The notes beneath the pieces were generated by a model. The model saw nothing but the letters and a program-made list of their open reading frames with translations. It had not been told where the DNA came from and ran no database searches. 64,000 nt of DNA from Halodurantibacterium daqingensis (GTDB taxonomy: Bacteria; Pseudomonadota; Alphaproteobacteria; Rhodobacterales; Rhodobacteraceae): the NCBI RefSeq assembly GCF_042666235.1, contig NZ_JBHTFQ010000006.1, positions 248,001-312,000 on the forward strand, read 5' to 3'. The position numbers and the translations under genes are program-made. Positions 43,961 to 52,456 of the stretch are shown in pieces. Positions within the stretch are counted from its first letter, which is position 1. Each line of letters begins with the position of its first letter.

Positions 43961-44290
43961 ATGTCGCCTTCGGTAAACGAACGGATGCTGATCGAGCAAC
44001 GCGTCAGCAACGAAATGAAATCGCCCGTGGTGGCCTATCTGCTCTGGTTCTTCACCGGTGGTCTTGGCGGGCACCGCTTCTATCTGGGCCGCACGGGTTC
44101 GGGCCTGGCGATGCTCGGCCTCACCCTTGTCGGCCTGCTTGCCAGCGCCATCCTCATCGGTTTCATTCCGCTTGCGATCGTCGGCATCTGGCTTCTGGTC
44201 GACGCCTTCCTGATCCCCAAGATGCTGCAGGAGGGACGCAGTGCGCTGCGGGAGAAGCTGATCCTGGAGTTTCGAACCCCCGCACGCTGA
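43961..44290 (+). CDS. TM2-domain membrane protein, 109 aa
   Basis: A two-helix TM2 domain in the inner membrane. The first helix includes SPVVAYLLWFFTGGLGGHRFYLGRTGSGLAML (in parts: YLLWFFTGGLGGHRFYLG, the family hallmark), and the second IGFIPLAIVGIWLLVDAFLIPKML, ending with WLLVDAFLIPK where the family shows W.l.D.f.ip. A short polar N terminus (about 20 residues) and a charged C-terminal tail flank them. An in-frame GTG directly precedes the ATG; ATG is preferred. Function unknown. Confidence 0.9.
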   Translation: MSPSVNERMLIEQRVSNEMKSPVVAYLLWFFTGGLGGHRFYLGRTGSGLAMLGLTLVGLLASAILIGFIPLAIVGIWLLVDAFLIPKMLQEGRSALREKLILEFRTPAR

Positions 44291-44323
44291 GGCCCGGCCG
44301 CGGGACTGCCGGGGCCGAGGATC

Positions 44324-44818
44324 CTAACCGGAAAACCGCTGGCGCAGCGCCCGGTCCACAGCTGCGGGCACGAACTTGGACACGTCTCCGCCCAGGCGGG
44401 CGATTTCCTTGACCAGCTTCGAGGCAATTGCCTGATGCCGTGCCTCGGCCATGAGAAACACTGTCTCGACTGACGAATCGAGCGCGCGGTTCATTCCGAC
44501 CATCTGGAATTCATATTCGAAATCCGCAACCGCGCGCAGGCCCCGGATGATGACGCTGGCGCCCACGTCGCGCGCGCAGTCGATCAGCAGGTTCTCGAAC
44601 GGATGGGCCACGATCTCGGATCCCGTCGCCTGCGAGAGGGCGGCGCATTCCGCTTCGATCATCGCCACCCGCTCCTCCAGCGAAAACAGCGGGCCCTTGT
44701 CGCGGTTGATGGCAATGCCGATCACGAGCCGATCGACCAGCAGCGCCGCGCGCTTGATGATGTCCAGATGACCATGCGTCACGGGATCGAAGGTCCCGGG
44801 ATAAAGGCCGATGCGCAT
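44324..44818 (-). CDS. coaD: Phosphopantetheine adenylyltransferase, 164 aa
   Basis: Fourth step of coenzyme A synthesis. The nucleotidyltransferase motif is MRIGLYPGTFDPVTHGHLDII (HxGH at about residues 15-18, quoted as YPGTFDPVTHGHLDI). IRGLRAVADFEYEFQMVGMNR (about 88-108) and the ISSx.vKEia-like ASKLVKEIARLGGDVS are conserved. Normal length. The start at 44818 fits the family; the longer open frame upstream (to 44929) does not. Convergent with the TM2 gene. Confidence 0.96.
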   Translation of the reverse strand: MRIGLYPGTFDPVTHGHLDIIKRAALLVDRLVIGIAINRDKGPLFSLEERVAMIEAECAALSQATGSEIVAHPFENLLIDCARDVGASVIIRGLRAVADFEYEFQMVGMNRALDSSVETVFLMAEARHQAIASKLVKEIARLGGDVSKFVPAAVDRALRQRFSG

Positions 44819-44952
44819 GCTGCGTCCCCCTGCATTCTGCCCGCGCTGCGGGTCCGGGCACGGCGCCAGCGCCCCATGCTTGGGCCGCACGCAACAATAT
44901 TGCGAGGCCGAATGCAAGGGGCTAGCCACCTTCGCCGCACACGGGCGCTGCG

Positions 44953-45387
44953 TCAGTGACCCATGATCATGCCTTCAAGTGCCTCTTTTTCCATGCTGAG
45001 TTCGGACAGACGCGCCTTGACCACATCGCCGATCGAGATGATTCCGACCATCTTGCCGGCCTCCAGCACCGGCATGTGCCGGAATCGTCCGTCGGTCATG
45101 CGTTGCAGCACCGCATCGGCGCTATCATCCCGCGCGCAGGCCACGACGCGGGTGGTCATCATGCTTGACACCAGTTCCCCAAGGCATTCGGGTCCCCGGC
45201 GGCCGATTTCGCGCACGATATCGCGTTCGGAAATGATGCCGGCAACCTCGGTCCCGTCCTCCGAGACGACAAGCGAGCCGATGCGAAGCTCGGACAGGCG
45301 CCGCGCGGCTTCGCCCACCGTGGCATCCGGCGCGATATGGGCGACCTGATCGCTGGCTTTCATCCTGAGGATCTGATGGACAAGCAT
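44953..45387 (-). CDS. CBS-domain pair protein, 144 aa
   Basis: Two CBS motifs (about residues 10-65 and 75-135) form a nucleotide-sensing Bateman module. ATVGEAARRLSELRIGSLVVSED and GIISERDIVREI mark the first, ADAVLQRMTDGRFRHMPVLEAGKMVGIISIGDVVKARL (in parts: MTDGRFRHMPVLE, GIISIGDVVKARL) the second. No other domain is attached. Such stand-alone proteins are common in alphaproteobacteria, with unknown targets. GGGAGGAAGCC precedes the ATG at 45387. It is transcribed in the direction of coaD, 134 bp before it. Confidence 0.92.
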   Translation of the reverse strand: MLVHQILRMKASDQVAHIAPDATVGEAARRLSELRIGSLVVSEDGTEVAGIISERDIVREIGRRGPECLGELVSSMMTTRVVACARDDSADAVLQRMTDGRFRHMPVLEAGKMVGIISIGDVVKARLSELSMEKEALEGMIMGH

Positions 45388-45440
45388 GGCTTCCTCCCGT
45401 GTTGCCTGTTCACAAGCGTCGCCCCGGCTGCGACAGTCTG

Positions 45441-46340
45441 TCAAGTCATCCCTTCGAGTCGCCCCACTTCCCGGCGCACACCCTGGGCCAGCCGCTCGGC
45501 AAAGCGGTTGAGCCGCACCAGCCGCCGGTCGTCCACGTGCCGGATCAGATAGAAGCTTCTGGTCAGGCAGAAGGTTCCGGCCAGCACCTTTTCCAGTTCC
45601 GGCGCCGATGGTAGCGCGAAGTCATGCACCACCCCGATCCCTGCCCCCGCCCGAAGCCAGTTGAACTGCACCGAAACCGAATTCGATCCGAGCGGAACAC
45701 CCCGCGCGCCCACCTCGGCCAGATAATCCAGCTCCTTGTCGAAGATCATGTCGGGGATGTATCCGACCAGACGGTGCTGACCCAGATCCGCCAGCGACCG
45801 GATCGGCGGGTGACGGGTCAGATAGTCGCGATGCGCCGCAAGATGCAGGCGATAATCCGTCAGCTTCTGAACGCTCAGCCGCCCGCCGCTCGGGGGGCTT
45901 ACGGCGATGACCATGTCTGCCTCGCGGCGCGACAGGTTGAAGACACGTGGCAGGGCGACAATCTGCACCTCGAGCCCCGGGTTTTCGTCACAGATCGCGG
46001 CAAGGACCTGCGGCAGCAAATAGTTCGCACAGCCATCCGGCGCCCCGATCCGCACCTGCCCCGTCAGGCCGGCGGCATCGCCGCGAAGCGCGTCCTGTGC
46101 CCCGGCGACAGCCTGTTCCGTGCGCACTGCGTGATCAAGAAGCTGCTGGCCGCGATCTGTCAGCGCGTAGCCCTGCGGTGACTTGGCGAACAGTGGCACC
46201 TCCAGCCGCTCTTCCAGCCGGGCGACACGCCGGCCCACTGTCGCCGGATCTATGCGCAACAGGCGGGCAGCACCCGACAGGCTTTCGGCGCGCGCGACCG
46301 CGAGAAAAATGCGCAGATCATCCCAGTCGGACAGCTCCAT
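45441..46340 (-). CDS. LysR-family transcriptional regulator, 299 aa, probably of valine catabolism
   Basis: An N-terminal winged helix-turn-helix (DWDDLRIFLAVARAESLSGAARLLRIDPATVGRRVARLEERL in parts: FLAVARAESLSGAARLL, TVGRRVARLE, about residues 5-60) and a C-terminal periplasmic-binding-like sensor domain (about 90-295). It is divergent from mmsA with only 89 bp between, the classical arrangement for a LysR regulator and its target. An inverted repeat TTGCA-N4-TGCAA is 3 bp from its own start, so autoregulation is likely. The effector is unknown; a branched-chain intermediate is the natural guess from context. Confidence 0.9.
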   Translation of the reverse strand: MELSDWDDLRIFLAVARAESLSGAARLLRIDPATVGRRVARLEERLEVPLFAKSPQGYALTDRGQQLLDHAVRTEQAVAGAQDALRGDAAGLTGQVRIGAPDGCANYLLPQVLAAICDENPGLEVQIVALPRVFNLSRREADMVIAVSPPSGGRLSVQKLTDYRLHLAAHRDYLTRHPPIRSLADLGQHRLVGYIPDMIFDKELDYLAEVGARGVPLGSNSVSVQFNWLRAGAGIGVVHDFALPSAPELEKVLAGTFCLTRSFYLIRHVDDRRLVRLNRFAERLAQGVRREVGRLEGMT

Positions 46341-46342
46341 CG

Positions 46343-46400
46343 TTGCATCCTTGCAAAACGCTTTTGGTGATTTGCCGCTGTTCAGCGCAAAAACGCAAGG
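46343..46400. promoter_or_regulatory. LysR-type operator region between lysR and mmsA
   Basis: TTGCA-TCCT-TGCAA (46343-46356) is an inverted repeat in LysR-box style. It overlaps CCTTGCAA-AACGC-TTTTGG (46349-46366), which shares its first 11 bases and spacer with the palindrome before the acyl-CoA dehydrogenase gene. A third related segment, GCGCAAAAACGCAAGG, ends at 46400. Confidence 0.55.
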
Positions 46401-46429
46401 CTACCTTGGGGCGGACAAGGAGGATCACC

Positions 46430-47929
46430 ATGCAGGAACTGACCCACTGGATCAACGGCAAGCACGTCAAGGGGACGTCGGGCCGTTTTGCCGACGTGTT
46501 CAACCCCGCCACGGGCGAGGTTCAGGCACGTGTGCCCCTGGCAAGCAAGGCCGAGTTGGACGCAGCCGTTGCCGCTGCCGCCGCCGCGCAGCCGAAATGG
46601 GCCGCGACCAATCCGCAGCGCCGCGCGCGGGTCATGATGAAATTCGTCGACCTGCTGAACCGCGACATGGACAAGCTGGCCGAAGCCCTGAGCCGTGAAC
46701 ACGGCAAGACCATTCCCGACGCCAAGGGCGACATCCAGCGCGGGCTTGAGGTGATCGAGTTCTGCATCGGTGCGCCGCATCTTCTGAAAGGCGAATTCAC
46801 CGACAGCGCCGGCCCCGGCATCGACATGTATTCGATGCGTCAGGCGCTTGGCGTGGTGGCGGGGATCACGCCGTTCAACTTCCCGGCCATGATTCCCTTG
46901 TGGAAGATGGGCCCGGCGCTGAGCTGCGGCAATGCCTTCATCCTCAAACCGTCAGAGCGTGACCCCTCGGTGCCGCTGATGCTGGCGGAACTGATGCAGG
47001 AAGCGGGTCTGCCCGACGGTGTGCTTCAGGTCATCAATGGCGACAAGGAAAGCGTGGACGCGATCCTCGACAACCCCGAGATTCAGGCCATCGGCTTCGT
47101 CGGTTCGACCCCGATCGCGGAATACATCTATGGGCGCGGCTGCTCGAACGGCAAGCGGGTGCAGTGCTTTGGCGGCGCCAAGAACCACATGATCATCATG
47201 CCCGACGCCGATCTTGATCAGGCGGCCGATGCGCTGGTGGGCGCGGGCTATGGCGCTGCCGGCGAACGCTGCATGGCGATCTCGGTCGCGGTGCCGGTGG
47301 GTGACAAGACGGCGGATGCGCTGATCGAAAAGCTGATCCCCCGCATCGAAAAGCTGAAGGTCGGCCCCTATACCGCCGGAAACGACGTGGATTACGGCCC
47401 GGTCGTGACCGCGCAGGCAAAGGACAAGATCCTGTCGCTGGTCGAAAGCGGCGTGGCCCAGGGCGCGAAGCTGGTTGTCGACGGGCGCAACTTCAATCTT
47501 CAGGGATATGAAAGCGGGTTCTTCGTCGGCCCGCATCTGTTCGACCACGTGACCACCGACATGGACATCTACCGGCAAGAGATCTTCGGCCCGGTGCTGT
47601 CGACCGTGCGGGCCAAGACATATGAAGAGGCGCTTGGCTATGCCATGGACCACGAATACGGCAATGGCACAGCGATCTTCACCCGCGACGGCGATACCGC
47701 CCGGGACTTCGCGGCCCGGGTGAATGTGGGGATGATCGGGATCAACGTGCCGATCCCGGTGCCGCTGGCCTATCACACCTTCGGCGGCTGGAAGAAGTCG
47801 GCCTTCGGCGACCTGAACCAGCACGGTCCCGATGCGTTCCGCTTCTATACGCGCACCAAGACCATCACCTCGCGCTGGCCGAGCGGCATCAAGGAAGGTG
47901 GCGAGTTCAACTTCAAGGCGATGGAATGA
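46430..47929 (+). CDS. mmsA: Methylmalonate-semialdehyde dehydrogenase (CoA-acylating), 499 aa
   Basis: Converts methylmalonate semialdehyde to propionyl-CoA, the last step of valine catabolism. Aldehyde dehydrogenase superfamily: ITPFNFPAMIPLWKMGPAL (about residues 145-163), the coenzyme loop IGFVGSTPIAEYIY, the catalytic cysteine C281 in GERCMAISVAV, and the EIFGPVLS motif (about 385). The usual general-base glutamate region is FGGAKNHMIIMPDAD, as in CoA-acylating members that lack it. AAGGAGG precedes the ATG. Divergent from the LysR gene; a terminator follows. Confidence 0.95.
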   Translation: MQELTHWINGKHVKGTSGRFADVFNPATGEVQARVPLASKAELDAAVAAAAAAQPKWAATNPQRRARVMMKFVDLLNRDMDKLAEALSREHGKTIPDAKGDIQRGLEVIEFCIGAPHLLKGEFTDSAGPGIDMYSMRQALGVVAGITPFNFPAMIPLWKMGPALSCGNAFILKPSERDPSVPLMLAELMQEAGLPDGVLQVINGDKESVDAILDNPEIQAIGFVGSTPIAEYIYGRGCSNGKRVQCFGGAKNHMIIMPDADLDQAADALVGAGYGAAGERCMAISVAVPVGDKTADALIEKLIPRIEKLKVGPYTAGNDVDYGPVVTAQAKDKILSLVESGVAQGAKLVVDGRNFNLQGYESGFFVGPHLFDHVTTDMDIYRQEIFGPVLSTVRAKTYEEALGYAMDHEYGNGTAIFTRDGDTARDFAARVNVGMIGINVPIPVPLAYHTFGGWKKSAFGDLNQHGPDAFRFYTRTKTITSRWPSGIKEGGEFNFKAME

Positions 47930-47935
47930 GCAAGG

Positions 47936-47959
47936 GGCCCCGCATCTGCGGGGCCTTTT
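47936..47959 (+). terminator. Terminator of mmsA
   Basis: GGCCCCGCA (47936-47944) pairs with TGCGGGGCC (47947-47955), then TTTT. It touches the stop end of the convergent glycosyltransferase gene. Confidence 0.85.
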
Positions 47960-48915
47960 CAACTGCCCTCGATCCGGCGGTAACGCTCGCTCTTGCGGCC
48001 AAAGAAGCCTTCGATCCGGCCGAGCGCCGCGCCCAGGGCCGAAAGCCCCTCGACCAACCCGCGCCCCCCCAGTACCGGGATCGCCAGCAGGTTCGCCACG
48101 CCCCTGAACCCGCGGCCGAATGCATAGACCGTCGTGCGCATGGCGTGCCGGCCCCGGCTTGCCTTCGTAAATCCGGCCTGGAAATGCGACCGTTCGGCAT
48201 CCCGCGCCCGCTGAAACACATAGGCCGGCAACAGCCGTGCCTGCGGCACGGTTTCCTCTACCACGGCATCAAGGATACGCCCCAGCCGCCAGCCTCGTCC
48301 GATGGCCTGCTGGGAAAACAGCATGTCCTCGCCACCGCCCGCCGCCAGCCGCACATCAAAGCGCAGCCCATCCTCGTGCAGCCGCGTGGCCCGGCACAGC
48401 CAGTTCGAGGTTGCGTAAAGATCGGTGGCATCCCCACCCCTTGCGATGCGGCGCACATGCCGGCGATGGCTGCGCGCGGCGCGAAACTGCAGGCCGTCGA
48501 ACACCATCTTCTGCGTGATGTTCAGGGCACCACCGGGCAGCTTGGGCCAGACGATTCCACCCGCCAGATCAAGGTCGCGCTGTGTGGCGCCGGCGTAAAG
48601 GCGCGCGATCCAGTCCGGATGGGCCTCCTCGTCATCATCAATGAAGGCGATCCAGTCCGCGCCCATCTCAAGCGCCGTTTCCAGGGCGCGGTTCCGCGCG
48701 GCAGCGATGCCGCGCTGCGGCTCGGTCACCGCGACGATACCGGCGCCGGGGAACGCATCCAGCACCGGCTGGATCGACAGCTCGGGCGCGTTTTCCACCA
48801 CAAGAAGCCGCAGGCGTGTGCCTTCGGGCACCTCTTGCACCACAAGCGAGGCAAGCGCCGCCTTCAGCATCTGCGGCCTGCCCAGCGTGCACATGGCGAT
48901 AACGATAAGGGTCAT
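47959..48915 (-). CDS. Glycosyltransferase family 2, 318 aa
   Basis: GT-A fold sugar transferase. The N-terminal LIVIAMCTLGRPQMLKAALASL opens the nucleotide-sugar domain, GIAAARNRALETALEMGADWIAFIDDDEE (in parts: AAARNRALE, ADWIAFIDDDEE) holds the DxD metal site (about residues 92-97), and a C-terminal amphipathic/hydrophobic region (about 265-300) could attach to the membrane. GGGA before ATG 48915 supports this start; 48933 is possible. It lies inverted between mmsA and the acyl-CoA dehydrogenase gene, where it has no metabolic link; it may be an insertion into an ancestral valine operon. Acceptor and donor unknown. Confidence 0.88.
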   Translation of the reverse strand: MTLIVIAMCTLGRPQMLKAALASLVVQEVPEGTRLRLLVVENAPELSIQPVLDAFPGAGIVAVTEPQRGIAAARNRALETALEMGADWIAFIDDDEEAHPDWIARLYAGATQRDLDLAGGIVWPKLPGGALNITQKMVFDGLQFRAARSHRRHVRRIARGGDATDLYATSNWLCRATRLHEDGLRFDVRLAAGGGEDMLFSQQAIGRGWRLGRILDAVVEETVPQARLLPAYVFQRARDAERSHFQAGFTKASRGRHAMRTTVYAFGRGFRGVANLLAIPVLGGRGLVEGLSALGAALGRIEGFFGRKSERYRRIEGS

Positions 48916-48981
48916 TCTGCATCCCGTGTTCATCCGCTGCCGACTGTGGCGCAGGACGCGGAAAATGCCAACTGCCCGATG

Positions 48982-49002
48982 CCTTGCAAAACTCTTGCAA
49001 GG
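48982..49002. promoter_or_regulatory. Palindromic operator before the acyl-CoA dehydrogenase operon
   Basis: CCTTGCAA-AACTC-TTGCAAGG is a perfect 8+5+8 inverted repeat ending 43 bp upstream of the acyl-CoA dehydrogenase start. Its left half and spacer recur in the lysR-mmsA intergenic region, pointing to the same regulator. Confidence 0.65.
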
Positions 49003-49045
49003 ATTGGAAACTAAACAATCGTTCAATTCTGGCAGGGAGGAAGCC

Positions 49046-50191
49046 ATGGATTTCGCACTGACCGAGGAACAGACCGCGATCTTCGAAATGGCGCATGCTT
49101 TCGGAGCCGAGCATATCGCCCCGCACGCGCGGACCTGGGAAGCCGAGGGCACGATCCCGCGCAGCCTGTGGCCAGAGCTTGCCGCACTGGGGTTCGGGGG
49201 GCTCTATGTCTCGGAAGAGACGGGTGGCGCGGGCCTTGGGCGGCTGGACGCAACATTGGTCTTCGAGGCGCTGAGCATGGCCTGCCCCTCGGTCGCGGCC
49301 TTTCTGTCCATCCACAACATGTGCGCCACCATGATCGACCGTTTCGGCAGCGCCGATCTGAAGGCGCGCCACCTTGGCCCTGCGGTCACGATGGACCGGA
49401 TCTTTTCCTATTGTCTCACCGAACCCGGCAGCGGCTCGGACGCTGCGGCACTGCGGTGCCGGGCGGTGCGGGATAATGCGGGCTTCCGCCTCACCGGGAC
49501 CAAGGCCTTCATTTCCGGCGGCGGCTATTCCGACGCCTATATCGTGATGGCGCGCAGTGGCGGCGACGGACCCAAGGGAATTTCCGCCTTCATCGTCGCG
49601 GATGGCAGCCCCGGCCTGTCGTTCGGCGGGCTGGAGGACAAGATGGGATGGCGCAGCCAGCCCACGCGACAGGTTCAGCTTGACGATTGCCCCGTGCCCT
49701 CGGACGATCTGCTGGGCGAGGAAGGCGCGGGCTTCCGCTATGCGATGGCCGGGCTGGACGGTGGGCGGTTGAACATCGCGGCCTGTTCGCTGGGGGCCGC
49801 GCAGTCGGCGCTGAACATGACCCTTGCCTACATGTCGGAGCGCCGCGCCTTCGGGCAGCCGATCAACCAGTTTCAGGCCCTGCAGTTCCGGCTTGCCGAC
49901 ATGGAGATCGAGCTTCAGGCCGCCCGAACCTTTCTGCGGCAGGCGGCATGGAAGCTTGACCAGAAGGCGCCCGATGCGTCGAAATTCTGCGCCATGGCCA
50001 AGAAGTTCGTCACCGAAGCCGGCAGCCGCGTCGCCGATCAATGCCTGCAACTTCACGGCGGCTACGGCTATCTGGCGGATTACGGGATCGAAAAGATCGT
50101 GCGGGACCTGCGGGTGCACCAGATCCTTGAAGGCACGAACGAGATCATGCGCCTGATCACGGCGCGGCACCTTCTGGCAGAGCAGCGCTGA
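49046..50191 (+). CDS. Acyl-CoA dehydrogenase, probably isobutyryl-CoA dehydrogenase, 381 aa
   Basis: FAD flavoprotein oxidising isobutyryl-CoA to methacrylyl-CoA in valine breakdown (assigned from context). Conserved signatures are FSYCLTEPGSGSDAAAL (about residues 117-133, FAD/substrate site), GTKAFISGG, YMSERRAFGQPINQFQALQF (about 255-274), QLHGGYGYLADYGIEKIVRDLRVHQILEGTNEIMR (in parts: HGGYGYL, IVRDLRVHQILEGTNEI) with the catalytic glutamate near residue 362. GGGAGGAAGCC before the ATG. It overlaps the next gene by one base. Confidence 0.93.
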   Translation: MDFALTEEQTAIFEMAHAFGAEHIAPHARTWEAEGTIPRSLWPELAALGFGGLYVSEETGGAGLGRLDATLVFEALSMACPSVAAFLSIHNMCATMIDRFGSADLKARHLGPAVTMDRIFSYCLTEPGSGSDAAALRCRAVRDNAGFRLTGTKAFISGGGYSDAYIVMARSGGDGPKGISAFIVADGSPGLSFGGLEDKMGWRSQPTRQVQLDDCPVPSDDLLGEEGAGFRYAMAGLDGGRLNIAACSLGAAQSALNMTLAYMSERRAFGQPINQFQALQFRLADMEIELQAARTFLRQAAWKLDQKAPDASKFCAMAKKFVTEAGSRVADQCLQLHGGYGYLADYGIEKIVRDLRVHQILEGTNEIMRLITARHLLAEQR

Positions 50192-51234
50192 TGGACGATA
50201 TCCGCATCCGCATCGAAGGCCGCGCCGGGCGCATCACCCTGACCCGGCCCCAGGCCCTGAACGCGCTGAGCCACCCGATGTGCCTGGCCGTCGAACAGGC
50301 GCTGGACGGGTGGCGCAGCGATCCTGAAGTCGCACTGGTGCTGATCGATGCCGAGGGGCCGCGCGCCTTTTGTGCCGGTGGCGATATTGCAGACATCTGG
50401 CGGGCCGGTCAGCGCGGGGATTACGAACATGCCCGCCGCTTCTGGTCGGATGAATACCGGATGAACCTGGCGCTGCATCGCTACCCCAAGCCGGTGGTCA
50501 GCCTCATGCAGGGGTTCGTTATGGGCGGCGGTGTGGGGATCGGCTGTCACGGAAGCCACCGGGTCCTGGGCGAAAGCGCACAGGTCGCCATGCCCGAATG
50601 CGGGATCGGCCTGATCCCGGATGTCGGCGGCACCTTTCTTCTGGCCCGCGCGCCGGGGGCACTTGGGGCCTATCTGGGCCTCACGGGCGCGCGGATGGGG
50701 CCTGCGGATGCCATCCTGACCGGGTTTGCCGATCATCATGTGCCCGAGGCCGACTGGCCCGGGCTGGTGCGGGCGCTTGTCACCACGGGCGATCCGGCGA
50801 CAATTCCGGCGGCGGCCACAGCCCCGCCCGAAGGCCGGCTGGAAGGCCTTCGGCCCGTGATCGATCGCGTTTTCTCCGCGGCCAACCTGGGAGCGATCCT
50901 TGATGCACTTGCCGTTGATGGAGGCACTTTCGCACAGGGAACCCGTGCGGTGCTGGCAAAGAACTCGCCGCTGTCGATGGCGTGCACCCTGGCCATGATC
51001 CGGGCGCTTGGTCCGGAGGCCGATCTGGCCGCGGCGCTGGCCGGGGAGTATCGCTTCACTTTCCGCGCCCAGGAAAAGGCCGATTTTCAGGAAGGCATCC
51101 GCGCGGCGATCATCGACAAGGACCGGACGCCGCATTGGCGTCATGCCGGCGCTGCCGATGTGGCCGAGGCCGAGGTGCAGGAACTGCTCGCCCCGCTGGG
51201 GGATCGTGAATGGACAGGAGAACAGCAAAGATGA
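50191..51234 (+). CDS. 3-hydroxyisobutyryl-CoA hydrolase, 347 aa
   Basis: Releases 3-hydroxyisobutyrate from its CoA ester. It has the enoyl-CoA hydratase/isomerase (crotonase) fold: ITLTRPQALNALSHPM (about residues 15-30), FCAGGDIADIW (oxyanion hole, about 62-72), GFVMGGGVGIGCHGSHRV (about 109-126) and PECGIGLIPDVGGTFLLAR (catalytic Glu and Asp, about 132-150). The extended C terminus distinguishes HIBCH-type hydrolases from hydratases. The ATG overlaps the previous stop (TGATG) and its own stop overlaps the next ATG (ATGA), so the three genes are coupled. Confidence 0.93.
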   Translation: MDDIRIRIEGRAGRITLTRPQALNALSHPMCLAVEQALDGWRSDPEVALVLIDAEGPRAFCAGGDIADIWRAGQRGDYEHARRFWSDEYRMNLALHRYPKPVVSLMQGFVMGGGVGIGCHGSHRVLGESAQVAMPECGIGLIPDVGGTFLLARAPGALGAYLGLTGARMGPADAILTGFADHHVPEADWPGLVRALVTTGDPATIPAAATAPPEGRLEGLRPVIDRVFSAANLGAILDALAVDGGTFAQGTRAVLAKNSPLSMACTLAMIRALGPEADLAAALAGEYRFTFRAQEKADFQEGIRAAIIDKDRTPHWRHAGAADVAEAEVQELLAPLGDREWTGEQQR

Positions 51235-52103
51235 ACATCGCCTTCATCGGACTTGGGAACATGGGCGGGCCTATGGCTGCCAATCTTGCGAAGGCCGGGC
51301 ACAGGGTCGTGGGCTTCGACCTTGTCGCCCCCTGCCCGCCCGGCGTCGCCTCCGCCGCCAGTGCAGCCGAGGCCGTTGCCGGTGCCGAGGTCGTCATCAC
51401 CATGCTGCCCAACGGCGAGATCCTGCGCGGCGTCGCCGCCCAGATCATCCCGGCCCTGAAGTCCGGCGCGGTTCTCGTGGATTGCTCGACGGTCGATGTG
51501 GAGAGCGCACGGGCCGTGGCGGCACAGGCCGGCGAGGCAGGACATATGGCCATCGACGCCCCGGTTTCAGGAGGCGTGGGTGGCGCCACCGCCGGAACGC
51601 TCACCTTCATGGCGGGCGGCCCCGCCGAGGCGTTCGACAAGGTGCGTCCGCTGTTCGATATCATGGGCCAGAAGGCCGTCCATTGTGGTGGCGCCGGTGC
51701 CGGGCAGGCGGCAAAGATCTGCAACAACATGATCCTGGGCGTGACGATGATCGCGACCTGCGAGGCCTTCGCCCTGGCCGACAAGCTGGGGCTGGACCGC
51801 GGCAAGATGTTCGACGTGGTCTCCACCTCGTCCGGCTACAGCTGGTCGATGAACGCCTATTGCCCCGCGCCGGGCATCGGCCCGCAAAGCCCGGCCGACA
51901 ACGGCTACAAGCCCGGGTTCGCGGCGGAACTGATGCTCAAGGATCTGCGTCTGGCGCGTCAGGCGGCCGAAGCGGCGGATGCCGATACGCCGATGGGCAG
52001 CCTTGCCGCCGCGCTTTACGAAACCTTCGTCGAACAGGAAGACGGCCGTGGCCGCGACTTTTCCGCAATGCTCCCGCGGTTCGAGACACGAGGCCGCAGT
52101 TAG
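51231..52103 (+). CDS. mmsB: 3-hydroxyisobutyrate dehydrogenase, 290 aa
   Basis: Oxidises 3-hydroxyisobutyrate to methylmalonate semialdehyde, the substrate of mmsA. The beta-hydroxyacid dehydrogenase signature FIGLGNMGGPMAANLAKAG (about residues 5-23) is complete, followed by the substrate loop DAPVSGGVGGATAGTLTFMAGG (DAPVSGG, about 117-138) and the catalytic lysine in GQAAKICNNMILG (about 163-175). Normal length. Third of the coupled set. Confidence 0.95.
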   Translation: MNIAFIGLGNMGGPMAANLAKAGHRVVGFDLVAPCPPGVASAASAAEAVAGAEVVITMLPNGEILRGVAAQIIPALKSGAVLVDCSTVDVESARAVAAQAGEAGHMAIDAPVSGGVGGATAGTLTFMAGGPAEAFDKVRPLFDIMGQKAVHCGGAGAGQAAKICNNMILGVTMIATCEAFALADKLGLDRGKMFDVVSTSSGYSWSMNAYCPAPGIGPQSPADNGYKPGFAAELMLKDLRLARQAAEAADADTPMGSLAAALYETFVEQEDGRGRDFSAMLPRFETRGRS

Positions 52104-52167
52104 ATATTAATGATTGAATACGTGCATGGAATCCGGGATGATGAGACATCTTTAACAGGAGGTAACC

Positions 52168-52371
52168 ATGTTCGAACGCAATGTCGGCGGCTATGATCGG
52201 GCGCTGCGCATTCTCTTCGGGGCGGCGCTTCTGGTCGGCTTCGTGCTGCACACGGATGCGCCTTATCGCTGGCTCTATCTTCTCGGGCTCGTGCCGCTGG
52301 CAACCGGCCTTCTGCAAACCTGCCCGCTCTACAGTCTGCTGGGCATGAATACCTGCGCTGCACGAAAATAG
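52168..52371 (+). CDS. DUF2892 (YgaP-like transmembrane) protein, 67 aa
   Basis: A short inner-membrane protein with two helices (RILFGAALLVGFVLHT and WLYLLGLVPLATGLLQTCPLYSLLG, the latter with the family's TGLLQTCPLYSLLG motif including a conserved Cys). The family occurs alone or fused to rhodanese domains (YgaP). The ribosome site AGGAGGT is ideal. The preceding 60 bp are AT-rich and may hold a promoter under redox or sulfide control, which is inference only. Confidence 0.9.
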   Translation: MFERNVGGYDRALRILFGAALLVGFVLHTDAPYRWLYLLGLVPLATGLLQTCPLYSLLGMNTCAARK

Positions 52372-52456
52372 GCCAGCCCAGGCGCGGAACCGCCCCCGGT
52401 TTGCCGCGTTGCTCCTCCGACCCACAAAAACGTGACCCGTCTTGTCGGAGGACAAC

